Source: Paenibacillus faecis (GTDB lineage Bacteria; Bacillota; Bacilli; Paenibacillales; Paenibacillaceae). From it: DNA of 64,000 nt. How positions within the stretch are numbered: position 1 is the stretch's first letter; every line of letters starts with the position of its first letter. Shown here one piece after another: positions 45,073-53,260 of the stretch. The notes beneath the pieces are model-generated. The model was not told the DNA's origin. It saw only the letters and a program-made list of their open reading frames with translations, and made no database searches. The stretch spans positions 758,840 through 822,839 of the forward strand of contig NZ_VSDO01000001.1 of assembly GCF_008084145.1 (NCBI RefSeq), given 5' to 3'. The translations under genes and the position numbers were made by a program.

Positions 45073-46098
45073 ATGATTCTGTATTTGACCAGCAATGCAA
45101 ATGTCAATCTATTGGATAAAGTTGAAATGGAAAAGGAACTGCCTATCAAAAAGCTGGTCGGCCAGTTCTCGCTCCTCCCATTTGTGGTTAAGGATATGCG
45201 GCATTTTAGCCATGTTAGATTCTTCGTGATTGATCGGAATGCGGTGCTGGAATCGGATGAACAAGTGATTCAAGCGTTATTATCGTTCCAGACCATGTAT
45301 GAGATCCGTATCGTTGTCATTGCGGAGGGGCTGCCGGAGGGCAGCCCCTTTCTTCATCAACTAATCCAGGCCGATGTCACGAACATTGTAACAGCGACGA
45401 GCATTGAATCGATGCTAGAAGAAATCAAGGAATGTTTTTCTGAGCAAGGCATGCAGCGGTTTATTCCGTCCATTCCCTCGCCGGAGATGGAACAATTTGT
45501 CCCCTCCCTGCAGGCCAATAAAGAAAAGTATCAATTTGCTTGTAAGAACATCCGAATTGCCATTGCAGGAAGTGATCGTCGAACAGGTGTTACCACAACT
45601 GCGATGAACCTGGTTTTTTGGATTCAGGAGCACGGTGGGACCGCTTGTTATGTAGAAGCCAACACTAGCAAGCATTTGGCTCATATTATCCATCTGTTTG
45701 ACCCGGAAAAATCCGGGAATGCCTATGTGATGGGGAATGCAGATTTTTACTTAACCCAAGAATTCAATCAGGATTACAACTTTATCGTGATTGATTGCGG
45801 TGTTCTTGGCGATCCGAAGCTGCAAGAATTATTTTCTCATGCAGATGTGCGTCTAGTCTGCGGCTCGGTTATGCCTTATGAACTGCCTATATTTTATAGG
45901 GCTTTGGAGCGTTGTAAACACTTGCCTGTCCATGCAGTAGGAATGTTTGTTCCTGAGAATTTAAAACCTTATTTGCGCAAAATGACGGACCAGAACATTA
46001 TCTTTGGGGATAGCTCCCATGATCTTTTTGACTCTAATGTGAACAATCAAGTGCATCAACAAATACTTAAGGAATATATAAGCAAATCCTTCAGGTAA
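45073..46098 (+). CDS. CpaE/MinD-like P-loop protein with receiver-like N-terminus
   Basis: ATG 45073 follows GAAGGATG. The first ~130 of 341 residues look like an atypical receiver fold (FFVIDRNAVLES..., IRIVVIAEGLPEG). The rest is a ParA/MinD ATPase with a degenerate Walker A region (IAIAGSDRRTGVTTTAMNLV; GxxRRTGVTTT) and FIVIDCGVLGDPKL. This two-part arrangement is that of CpaE/TadZ proteins. With the CpaE-like gene at 32593 it makes a second one, encoded after the channel ATPase. It is the last plus-strand gene of the element. Confidence 0.6.
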   Translation: MILYLTSNANVNLLDKVEMEKELPIKKLVGQFSLLPFVVKDMRHFSHVRFFVIDRNAVLESDEQVIQALLSFQTMYEIRIVVIAEGLPEGSPFLHQLIQADVTNIVTATSIESMLEEIKECFSEQGMQRFIPSIPSPEMEQFVPSLQANKEKYQFACKNIRIAIAGSDRRTGVTTTAMNLVFWIQEHGGTACYVEANTSKHLAHIIHLFDPEKSGNAYVMGNADFYLTQEFNQDYNFIVIDCGVLGDPKLQELFSHADVRLVCGSVMPYELPIFYRALERCKHLPVHAVGMFVPENLKPYLRKMTDQNIIFGDSSHDLFDSNVNNQVHQQILKEYISKSFR

Positions 46099-46158
46099 AA
46101 ACATCATAAAAGCTGAAAACTGAAAAAAGCCCAAACGATTCGTCAACCTAGTGTAGTT

Positions 46159-46203
46159 AAATCGCCCTTCATTTAGCATACCAGGCCAATTGAAGGGCGA
46201 TTT
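46159..46203. terminator. Strong bidirectional terminator at the end of the transfer region
   Basis: AAATCGCCCTTCA (46159-46171) and TGAAGGGCGATTT (46191-46203) are perfect 13-base arms with a 19-base loop, between the convergent CpaE-like and HTH genes. Confidence 0.8.
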
Positions 46204-46212
46204 ATATTAATG

Positions 46213-46407
46213 TTAATACCGATTGAGATCGAAACGACGAACAGCTAAAATGAATTCCAGAATCAATTGTTGCTTGCAATCTTCGTTGAGTCTCCCATCT
46301 TGTCGCGAATACTTGTTGATTAGTGGCTCATATCGTTGAATCAGCTCAACCTCAGCTTGTCTGTCACCCTTCTGAGCCAGTTGAATTAAATAAAATACTT
46401 CGCGCAT
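46213..46407 (-). CDS. HTH domain regulator of the conjugative element (Tn916 Orf8-like)
   Basis: ATG 46407, with AAAAAGGAGGATAAGCC upstream, is preferred to the longer ATG at 46446. The 64-residue protein starts MREVFYLIQLAQKGDRQAEV and continues EDCKQQLILEFILAVRRFDL, matching the small HTH_16 proteins that accompany a sigma-like factor in Tn916-type elements. A fragment of a second copy lies at 62251-62358. It probably acts with the sigma-like gene upstream. Confidence 0.75.
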   Translation of the reverse strand: MREVFYLIQLAQKGDRQAEVELIQRYEPLINKYSRQDGRLNEDCKQQLILEFILAVRRFDLNRY

Positions 46408-46479
46408 TGGCTTATCCTCCTTTTTTGAATGTTCGTTATCATTCAATGAGGAGGAGGGGCGCGAATGCGAATCTCGAAC

Positions 46480-46872
46480 TTATGAATATATCTCCAGATG
46501 ACTTTTAAGCTTCACTAATACGTTCGTTTTAGATTTGGAGATAGCTTGTCTCGTGACGCCAATAAATTGTGCGATTTCCTTATCTGTTTTGTCTTGAAAA
46601 AATTTGAGGTATAGCACCTTTTTTTCCGAAGAACTCAGTGTCTTGATGGCTTGTGAGAGCACTGTGAGATCCTCTATCGTCACTGTCGTGCTTGTCCAGA
46701 TGTCAAGGGCGTTGTTGTTTGTCTCAAAAGCAACTGCATCAAACGGTATTGCATGAAAGGAATCCCGATAAAGCTTCTTGAAATAGTCCCTGCTGGCATG
46801 TCGTAAACAATGCTTAACATAAATGCTGAATCCTTTTTCAACCGCTTCGCAAGTCCTAAGTTCTGAGCCCAT
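46480..46872 (-). CDS. Sigma-70 region 4-like regulator (Tn916 Orf7-like)
   Basis: ATG 46872 follows AAAGGAG. The 130-residue protein has a C-terminal region 4 helix-turn-helix (LSSSEKKVLYLKFFQDKTDK and EIAQFIGVTRQAISKSKTNV). The N-terminal half is shorter than in true sigma factors. Together with the adjacent HTH protein it resembles the Orf7/Orf8 pair that drives excision and transfer genes in Tn916. A complex inverted repeat lies 70 bases upstream. Confidence 0.75.
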   Translation of the reverse strand: MGSELRTCEAVEKGFSIYVKHCLRHASRDYFKKLYRDSFHAIPFDAVAFETNNNALDIWTSTTVTIEDLTVLSQAIKTLSSSEKKVLYLKFFQDKTDKEIAQFIGVTRQAISKSKTNVLVKLKSHLEIYS

Positions 46873-46944
46873 TATAACATCTCCTTTCTCTGCCTCTCAC
46901 TAGGTAAATGGGAAACTAGCGGTAAAAAGGCAACTGCAATAAGC

Positions 46945-47031
46945 AGACTTCGCAAAAAAAATATCCCTCTAGTTCTAAAGATCCGATAACTTCGGGTCTC
47001 TAAAAATCGGAGGGATATTTTTATGAAGTCT
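46945..47031. repeat. Nested inverted repeat upstream of the sigma-like gene
   Basis: AGACTTC/GAAGTCT (46945-46951, 47025-47031) encloses AAAAATATCCCTC/GAGGGATATTTTT (46956-46969, 47010-47022), and this encloses GATCCGA/TCGGGTC (one G-U pair). It reads as a large hairpin in either strand with A- and T-rich sides. It may be an attenuator or terminator between the regulator pair and the outer region, or an element end. Confidence 0.55.
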
Positions 47032-47789
47032 CTTCCGAGAAACTTAAAATCATGAGGTACTGAATCCATCCCCCTCTTCGAAGGAGCAACGTTTCTCCAA
47101 AGGATCGCCAACCTAAGCAAATAGAACGAACTATGGCGAGCTTGATCTGCTATAGAGTCATGTACGTAGCAGGCAATTCAGAGTAGCCCTTACCTGATCC
47201 ACCTGTTGAATAACGGGCATATTTTTCTCTCTAAACTTACACTTATGTTCCTTGATTCTCATTTTAAAGCGTTCCTACACACGGAATTTCAGCGGTAGGT
47301 GCTTCCGAGACGGTTATAGCCATTGCCAAAACGATAACGGCATTTGAACGTATCATTCCTCAGCTTGGAATGTACTATACTTTATCTCAAGCTCAGATCG
47401 TTTTGCTTCGTTTAGGATGGGGATCATAGGACTTGAAAGCAAACGACAAAGTGTAAAAGAACTGGATTAACGATGTTACCGAAAGGCTGAGACCTACAAA
47501 GAGAATGCCTAGCGAAACCACGATTTTATATTTCATGAAACGACTTTAGCGGATGGTTCTGAAGTTAATGGGATGTGGCCCAGTACATTGTCAGCCGAGT
47601 TGTTTTACAACCTTGAAAATGGCATCAATCTGATGCAGAGCTATCTTGTTCACCTGCCATTTACATTTCTTCTTTCCATGCTTTTTTCCAAACGGCTTCA
47701 ATAAATATATCGTTCTTCATGATCAGTCTCCATTTCAGGATTTTAAAGACTTTTTATATCCATAACAACTCTGAAAAAACAGTTGTTCT
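47032..47789. other. Long stretch without intact genes; possible gene debris
   Basis: No intact gene was found. Two open fragments look coding: 47285-47428 (plus, ending ...SQAQIVLLRLGWGS) and about 47530-47703 (plus, ending ...LSMLFSKRLQ), both without start codons. They may be remnants of different genes. No tRNA, att site or clear promoter was recognised, although this is where the edge of the element should be sought. Confidence 0.35.
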
Positions 47790-48191
47790 TCACAGAACAA
47801 CCGTCATTTTCTTAGCAAGCTCCGACAATTTTTGGTTTTTTAAAAAGTCCTCCATTTTCTCTTCCCCCGATACCATCACCTTCTGAATTAAACACTCTGA
47901 TCCATGTTTCATTTCGCATTCGAATAAGGAGGCGGATCCTTCAATGGCATGAATAACGTCAAGAAACGAGATTTCTTCCCAATTCCGTTTTAGACGATAT
48001 CCGCCATTGGCCCCTGAAGTGGATTCAATCATTCCCGCCTTGACCAGCTTGGTAAGGATTTTGGATAAATACGTTGGAGAAACCTCTTGCCTCTCCGCCA
48101 ATTGCTGTACGCCGATAAGTTTGTTCGGCGGGAATGCGGCAAGAAAGAGCATGGTGTGAAGAGCATAGTTTGTCGCTTTTGAAAATTTCAT
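47790..48191 (-). CDS. Rrf2-family regulator, copy 1
   Basis: The 133-residue protein is an Rrf2-type winged-helix regulator (ATNYALHTMLFLAAFPPNK; VSPTYLSKILTKLVKAGMIE; GANGGYRLKRNWEEISFLDV). Two cysteines (SLFECEMKHGSECLI) are spaced C-x6-C. They may sense redox state or bind a cofactor, as in NsrR/IscR relatives, but the three-cysteine Fe-S set is not present. It is closely similar to the copy at 55884. A promoter with a dyad lies upstream. Confidence 0.85.
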   Translation of the reverse strand: MKFSKATNYALHTMLFLAAFPPNKLIGVQQLAERQEVSPTYLSKILTKLVKAGMIESTSGANGGYRLKRNWEEISFLDVIHAIEGSASLFECEMKHGSECLIQKVMVSGEEKMEDFLKNQKLSELAKKMTVVL

Positions 48192-48214
48192 AGCGTGATG
48201 TTCACCTCAATCAT

Positions 48215-48259
48215 GGACTTTATGTGCCCATAATAACTTTTTGCATTGGGTTATGTCAA
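48215..48259 (-). promoter_or_regulatory. Promoter and operator-like dyad of Rrf2 copy 1
   Basis: On the minus strand TTGACA (48254-48259), 18 bases, TATTAT (48230-48235). The -10 overlaps the segment ACTTTATGTGCCCATAATA (48217-48235). A related segment is found upstream of Rrf2 copy 3 (ACTTCATGAATCCATGATA), so it is likely a self-recognised operator. Confidence 0.7.
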
Positions 48260-48286
48260 ATTTCCTCTGCCGGATTCTTCCTTTAT

Positions 48287-49699
48287 TTATGACATCTGGC
48301 GGCTCTCCATGACTTGCGCTTCCGCTGAACCTTTGCCATACGGAACAAAGAAAGTAAGAAAAAAACCACTCGTAGCAACGAAGGCTAATGACCAAAACGC
48401 GGCTTGAATTCCTCCATGCATATTGAACGGAAAAGATACTGAGCTATAATCTGCGGTAATTGTCACTATGGTGATGAGCAGAGCCCCGCCCATCGACATG
48501 CCCAATGTGCGTATGGCCGTCGTCATCGGCGAAGCGTATTTCATCATCGAACTCGGCAAGCTCGCCATGGCAAAAGCAGTAATTGGGGTCATCATAAAAC
48601 CGACCCCGGTCATAAGCAACGCATATAATCCTATCAACAGACCATAGGAAGCATGAATCGATAGCGCCATCGTTAATAGGGCCGTTACGGCGGCAATCCC
48701 GAAGAAGCCGATCCGAATCAAATAGCGACCGCCGAAGCGGTCGTAGATTTTACCCGAAACCACTCCAGACACCCCCATAAGCAATGCACCTGGAAGTAGC
48801 ATTAGCCCCGATTCTCTAGGCATTAGCCCTCTGACATTTTGCACATATATGGGGAGTAGCAGTTCTACCCCGGCCATTACAATGAATAGGACTACGCCTA
48901 TAATCGATGCATAAGTAAATCTCGGGTAACGAAATACTTTGAAATCAAGCAAAGGGACAGCCAGTTTGAATTGGCGCTTCACAAACAGAAATGACATGAC
49001 GAATCCGACGATAAGGATGGTCACGACAAGCAAAATACCCCTTCCCTGATCGCCAAGGATGCTAAATCCATACAACAGGCTGCCGAAGCCTAAACTCGAA
49101 TAGAGAATAGATCTCCAGTCCAATTTCGCTTTGTGCGTATCCCCAACGTTTTCCAAACAATAATAAGCAACAAACAGGTTCACGATCGCAATGGGCGCAA
49201 CCCCGTAGAATAAGTTTCTCCAGGAATGATTTTGAATCACGAAGCCGGAAATCGTCGGACCCAGTGCAGGGGCGAGTCCCACAATGAGACTGGCCAGCCC
49301 CATCGCTGCCCCGAGTTTTTCCTTTGGGAACACCAGGATAATCGTATTCAGGAACACCGGTACCAGCAATCCGGCGCCAATACCCTGAATAATTCGTCCG
49401 CTCAGGATTAATGCAAAGTCGGCAGAGAAGCCTGCAATCAGCGTCCCTGTCGTAAACGCCCCAGCGGAAGCGAAAAACAGGGTTCTCGTCGAGTATTTTC
49501 CGATCAGGAACCCCGTCACTGGGATAACAATTCCAGAGACCAGAAGATAGACGGTGATCAGCCATTGTGCCCGATTGACCGGGATTCCAAGGTCCAACAT
49601 TATTTGCGGCAAAGCCGTGTTCAGCATGGTTTGCATGAATTGCGCCAAAAAATTCGCGACGACAAGTGAGGCTACAATGATTACGGGTTTTCTTTTCAT
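48287..49699 (-). CDS. MFS exporter, DHA2 (14-TM) type
   Basis: ATG 49699 overlaps the thioredoxin stop (ATGA), so the longer ATG at 49726 is not preferred. The 470-residue protein has about 14 hydrophobic segments and MFS motifs: NTALPQIMLDLGIP, LIGKYSTRTLFFASA (motif A), GRIIQGIGAGLL (motif B) and GLAPALGPTISGFVIQ (motif C of antiporters). EmrB/QacA-like proton-driven drug exporters fit. Coupling to a thioredoxin suggests a redox-active or thiol-containing substrate, which is an inference. Confidence 0.8.
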   Translation of the reverse strand: MKRKPVIIVASLVVANFLAQFMQTMLNTALPQIMLDLGIPVNRAQWLITVYLLVSGIVIPVTGFLIGKYSTRTLFFASAGAFTTGTLIAGFSADFALILSGRIIQGIGAGLLVPVFLNTIILVFPKEKLGAAMGLASLIVGLAPALGPTISGFVIQNHSWRNLFYGVAPIAIVNLFVAYYCLENVGDTHKAKLDWRSILYSSLGFGSLLYGFSILGDQGRGILLVVTILIVGFVMSFLFVKRQFKLAVPLLDFKVFRYPRFTYASIIGVVLFIVMAGVELLLPIYVQNVRGLMPRESGLMLLPGALLMGVSGVVSGKIYDRFGGRYLIRIGFFGIAAVTALLTMALSIHASYGLLIGLYALLMTGVGFMMTPITAFAMASLPSSMMKYASPMTTAIRTLGMSMGGALLITIVTITADYSSVSFPFNMHGGIQAAFWSLAFVATSGFFLTFFVPYGKGSAEAQVMESRQMS

Positions 49700-50049
49700 A
49701 GCGAGACCCACCACTTTCCGTTCCATTCGGAGGCCGTTAGCTGAGCTAGAACACTTTTCGGCAAAATACCCGGTTCTTTATAAATTAGCTTGCCGTCTTT
49801 GAATATAATGGTCGTCGGTATGCTCATGATCTGAAATTTGTCAGACGTAATCGGATTCTCGTCTACATTCACTTTAATCACTCGAATCGAGTCATTGGCT
49901 TCCCTTTCAAATTCCTCCAAGACGGGAGCAAACATTTTGCATGGCCCGCACCAAGCTGCCCAAAAATTTACTACGGCCACTCCTTCTATCTGAAGCAGCC
50001 CCTGAAATGTAGAATCTGTTGCGTGTTGAATTGCCAAGATTATGATCAT
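49696..50049 (-). CDS. trxA: Thioredoxin, copy 1
   Basis: The ~115-residue thioredoxin has the active site AAWCGPCKMFAPVLEEFE and the cis-proline MSIPTTIIFKDG. The ATG at 50049 touches the ribosome site; the TTG at 50037 (four codons in) is equally likely and aligns with copy 2. A C-terminal extension of ~12 residues (NGKWWVSL) is not in copy 2. It is translated together with the MFS gene. Confidence 0.85.
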   Translation of the reverse strand: MIIILAIQHATDSTFQGLLQIEGVAVVNFWAAWCGPCKMFAPVLEEFEREANDSIRVIKVNVDENPITSDKFQIMSIPTTIIFKDGKLIYKEPGILPKSVLAQLTASEWNGKWWVSL

Positions 50050-50062
50050 CCTTTCATATTTT

Positions 50063-50216
50063 ATAGATATTACAGATATTTTATATCTATTATATAGCTA
50101 AAAAATTTATGCTGACAAGCTGATGTCAAATGCTTTTTTCGATCCTCCCCCTAGATAAATTACAGAAAAAAGTTTTAAAAAACAATAATAGACTTCATAG
50201 ATCTATGATATATTTT
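50063..50216 (-). promoter_or_regulatory. Palindromes upstream of thioredoxin copy 1
   Basis: ATAGATAT/ATATCTAT (50063-50070, 50083-50090) lies 15-40 bases before the thioredoxin start. A perfect 14-mer TCATAGATCTATGA lies at 50195-50208, within AGACTTCATAGATCTATGATA, similar to the dyads of Rrf2 copies 1 and 3. Both are plausible Rrf2 binding sites. The rest of 50217-50437 is AT-rich without recognised genes. Confidence 0.55.
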
Positions 50217-50437
50217 ATACAATCACTTGTCAACATACTAATTTTTGATTTAGTCTTCTGACTTTTGAATAAAATCGGTTTCCGGATAACAAGCCCTATA
50301 ATACCGCTTTGCATACCGGATTGCAGTCTGGAGCAATTCCGCACCGCACTGCAATCTCCGTACCTCTGGTGTAAATGAGGAATCCTTCGCATGGTATATC
50401 GTCATTCGTATTCATCCTTCAATTCATCAATTGATAC

Positions 50438-50845
50438 TCATTTTGTGCAACAACCGATCATGACATCGGAGATCCTGTATTTCTTTAGGCATGTGATTGT
50501 ACACCTATCGATCTCTGTTTTAACTTGTTCAAGACTAAACCATCCGTTATCCATCTCGTTTTTACTTTTCTTCTTACTTTTCTTCTCGTTTCTCACTGCT
50601 TCATAGACATCTGCCAGTGAGATATGTGATGCCGGAAGTTTAAGTTTATAGACCCCGTCGCGGCCCTCCTTAGCTTCAACGAGCCCAAGCTTCAGCAACC
50701 CGGAAATGATTTTTCTCAAATAAGCGGCATGTACATGTAGATTTTTGGCCGTTTCCGAGCTACTCAACGTTCCTACATGCTTGGCCAACAGCAGCAGAAC
50801 GCCAAGTGTTACATGAAACCTATGCGTTCCTAATTGGGCACACAA
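50438..50845 (-). CDS. Rrf2-family regulator, copy 2 (divergent)
   Basis: The 135-residue protein has the Rrf2 fold (THRFHVTLGVLLLLAKHVGT, NLHVHAAYLRKIISGLLKLG, EAKEGRDGVYKLKL) but little identity with copies 1 and 3. A lysine-rich insertion (RNEKKSKKKSKNE) lies before a cysteine-bearing tail (RCTITCLKKY ... GCC). It overlaps the broken oxidoreductase at 50830-51757, which it may have regulated. Confidence 0.75.
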   Translation of the reverse strand: MCAQLGTHRFHVTLGVLLLLAKHVGTLSSSETAKNLHVHAAYLRKIISGLLKLGLVEAKEGRDGVYKLKLPASHISLADVYEAVRNEKKSKKKSKNEMDNGWFSLEQVKTEIDRCTITCLKKYRISDVMIGCCTK

Positions 50846-51757
50846 TTCTGCTTACCTCCTCTCACCAAAAGGATTCCTACCCAGGAAAAATCCTCTTCCG
50901 TCAGATCCATAAGGACAGCCACCGCCACTTTACTGCCAGAGGCTGCGGCATAAAACAATTGGGAAGGACCCAAATATGCTGCATCTCCTGCCACATACAG
51001 TCCCGAAACGGTACTTCTACCCAATGCGTCCGCAGTTATCCCCCCTCCCCCGTGTTCCGTGGTGTTACATCCCAACTCCTTGACAAACACGGCTTTGGAC
51101 ACCAATTTAGGCGTAATGAGTCCTCCGCTTCGGTCCACATGGGTACTATCCTTAAATTGTACCCGTTCCAACAAGCCGTCCCGGCCATAGAATGCTGCAA
51201 CGGGGGGGGTCAATCACTCGAATTTCTTTTGACGCCAGCCGATCTTTTTTGTTCAAGGGTCAATGGGACATGACCGTTCTGCTTACAACCAAATCCTTGT
51301 TCCAGTTGTAGAGAAGTCTTAACTTATGAAAAACCTTCGGGCCCTCCGAAACAACGATAAGAGGCTGATCCCTCAATTCCCATCCGTCGTAAAAAGGACA
51401 ATTTAACAGACTTTTTCATAAAAGTTGTGTAGTCCCTCTATGTCCGGGATAATCTCCTCCAATCCGGAGCCAGAATCAATTTCCGAGCTTGCATAAGCTC
51501 GGAGGCCTTCGTCGTATATTCAAATCCGGTTTCTCTTTTGCGAATATCCGTAGCCTGCCAGTGCTGGACCGACGAGTATTTCAGTGCCTTTTAGGCAATA
51601 CGCCTAAACTCAGCCGGTTCTATCCCATCTCTGATGAGGTATCCGTGGGAAGCATACCTAAACTCATTCCTGGGGTGTTTATTGTCAAACAGCGCAACGG
51701 TACCAATGCCGCATTGAGTCCTGCCTAGCCGACGCCGAAAATCGCACAATCATACAT
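50830..51757 (-). pseudogene. TrxB-like FAD oxidoreductase, broken copy
   Basis: The stretch matches the intact oxidoreductase at 53261 from start to end but with stops and frameshifts. The start reads MYDCAIFGVG then a stop, followed by AGLNAAL. The active site is NCPFYDGWELRDQPLIVVSE, so the second cysteine of CPYCDG is lost. The C-terminal part (50830-51213) is open and keeps SGLYVAGDAAYLGPSQLFYAA. A run of eight G near 51190 is a probable frameshift site. It cannot be functional. Confidence 0.8.
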
Positions 51758-51835
51758 CAACGTATTCACCCCTTTAACGAAGTGTTTATGGTTACTTTAT
51801 ATCCGTAATTGATAAAAAATATTAAAGACCATTAG

Positions 51836-51850
51836 AGATATATGATATCT
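51836..51850. promoter_or_regulatory. Palindrome upstream of the broken oxidoreductase
   Basis: AGATAT-ATG-ATATCT, 79 bases before the pseudogene start. It resembles the AGATAT..ATATCT dyads upstream of thioredoxin copy 1 and at 55836. The rest of 51851-52218 shows no gene. Confidence 0.45.
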
Positions 51851-52218
51851 ACGACAACTCCCGAAATTAAGTTAGTCAAGTTTTTGCATGGAGTGATTCG
51901 GATTGTTTTGAGGTTCTTCATGCTGGAAAAAGCGTGAAACCCTTGTAATTATATTGCCCCTTTGGGCGAATACGCTATGTGACAGTGACTTCAGATTTGT
52001 GTCGCAATTTAGCCTTGTAACGGCTCAAGAGCGATCAAACCCCAAAACCGAAACCGCGAATACCAATAAGTCGATTTGTGAGCCGCCTAGAGTACATTTT
52101 TAATATTTCGGTGTGGTAGAGCCACTCGGTCGATTAATGTGAGCCATGTTGCTATCGAAATAGAACTAGCGTTAATAAGGGAACTCGTAGAGAAAGAGGG
52201 CTCTACCATTTACAATTT

Positions 52219-53160
52219 TCAACTATCGTTTCCCGTCGAGATGGCCTCGCCATTCAACAGACTTTGTCTGGTGTACATGTTCTCTTCCTTCAATCGAATA
52301 AGCACCTTGCCAAAACGCCCACCCTGCCGGATGACCACCTTGTCGGTCGGATAAGTCCGCTCCAAATAATCGGCTACGGTTTTCCTGTTCTGGTCATCCG
52401 CAGGCAAACCGAAAATTCTCAGCCATTCCATAACCTCCTGGAGCGCCGTTTCTCTAGATACCTCCGTGGTTTTCATTTCCCGGGTTACGAGCGACTCATA
52501 GGAATACCCTTTGAGATACAGCAAATGGAGCAAATAAGCCATCTCCAAATGTTCCGTTTTCATGGGCTGATCAGTGACCAGAGGCCAAATCTCTTTTACA
52601 AGACTGTGCTCCCTGGAGCCGACAGACAAGCTGATATAGCAAAACTGTCGTGCGCAGCTCAGTACCTTCTCCACACTCTCCCAATCGACAATTACCGGGC
52701 ACATGGAGACAAATACAAAATCAAAGGCTTTCTCCCACCCCTTTGCTTGAATATCAATGCCTTCGAAAGGCTCAGCCACAATCTCTACATTCCCGTTCTT
52801 TAATCCCGTTATATTTTCTTTCAGTAGCTCAACTAATGGAAGGCTAGGCTCCACAGAAGTAACACTGGCCCCTCTCTCCGCAAACGGCACTGTAAATCCG
52901 CCCGAGGCTGCTCCAATGTCTAAGATGGAGGTATCTTTAAATGTCACACCCTGTCCTTCCAGCCAATTCATTATCCGTTTTGTTCTTCGCCTGCCTTCTT
53001 CGTTAAACGCCTGCTCGTTAAATGACTTTGCCCTATGGTCAAAAGTGTGTGCTGGATCAATTCCGTTTTTTATCATTTTGCTAACTGCTGTATCTGGATC
53101 ATTCTTCCAAGCCTTTTCCCAAACGGCATCATTAAAAAAAACGTTCGTCAAAATCCTCAT
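52219..53160 (-). CDS. Class I SAM-dependent methyltransferase
   Basis: The 313-residue protein has a Rossmann methyltransferase domain with motif I ILDIGAASGGFTVPFAERG (~residue 78), VTSVEPSLPLVELL, then FDFVFVSMCPVIVDW. The substrate is not visible. The neighbour is a TrxB-like FAD enzyme with a CPYC site, of the kind used in dithiol (holomycin/gliotoxin-like) handling, where S-methyltransferases act as a backup; this would fit but is inference. The ribosome site (AAAGGG) is tight against the ATG, so a slightly later start is possible. Confidence 0.75.
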   Translation of the reverse strand: MRILTNVFFNDAVWEKAWKNDPDTAVSKMIKNGIDPAHTFDHRAKSFNEQAFNEEGRRRTKRIMNWLEGQGVTFKDTSILDIGAASGGFTVPFAERGASVTSVEPSLPLVELLKENITGLKNGNVEIVAEPFEGIDIQAKGWEKAFDFVFVSMCPVIVDWESVEKVLSCARQFCYISLSVGSREHSLVKEIWPLVTDQPMKTEHLEMAYLLHLLYLKGYSYESLVTREMKTTEVSRETALQEVMEWLRIFGLPADDQNRKTVADYLERTYPTDKVVIRQGGRFGKVLIRLKEENMYTRQSLLNGEAISTGNDS

Positions 53161-53174
53161 CCCTTTTTGTAATA

Positions 53175-53187
53175 TGTAATCATTACA
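53175..53187. promoter_or_regulatory. TGTAAT-C-ATTACA palindrome before the methyltransferase
   Basis: A perfect 6-1-6 dyad 15 bases upstream of the methyltransferase start. The 6-1-6 form recalls Fur/PerR/Zur-type boxes (PerR TTATAAT-N-ATTATAA). It may be the site of a metal- or peroxide-responsive regulator. Confidence 0.45.
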
Positions 53188-53260
53188 ATTGTCACTTTTG
53201 AAAAAATGCCCTTCTCTCTAAGAAACTTTTTCCCAAAGAGAAGGACATGTCCACTTAGCG

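Noticed and set aside
1..46872. Complete plasmid replicon
   Set aside because: ParAB is present, but no replication initiator, repeats of an origin or a resolvase were found in the window. The question of ICE or plasmid is left open.
46872..47120. 82-codon minus-strand frame upstream of the sigma-like gene
   Set aside because: It runs through the large hairpin, has no good ribosome site, and no family-like sequence.
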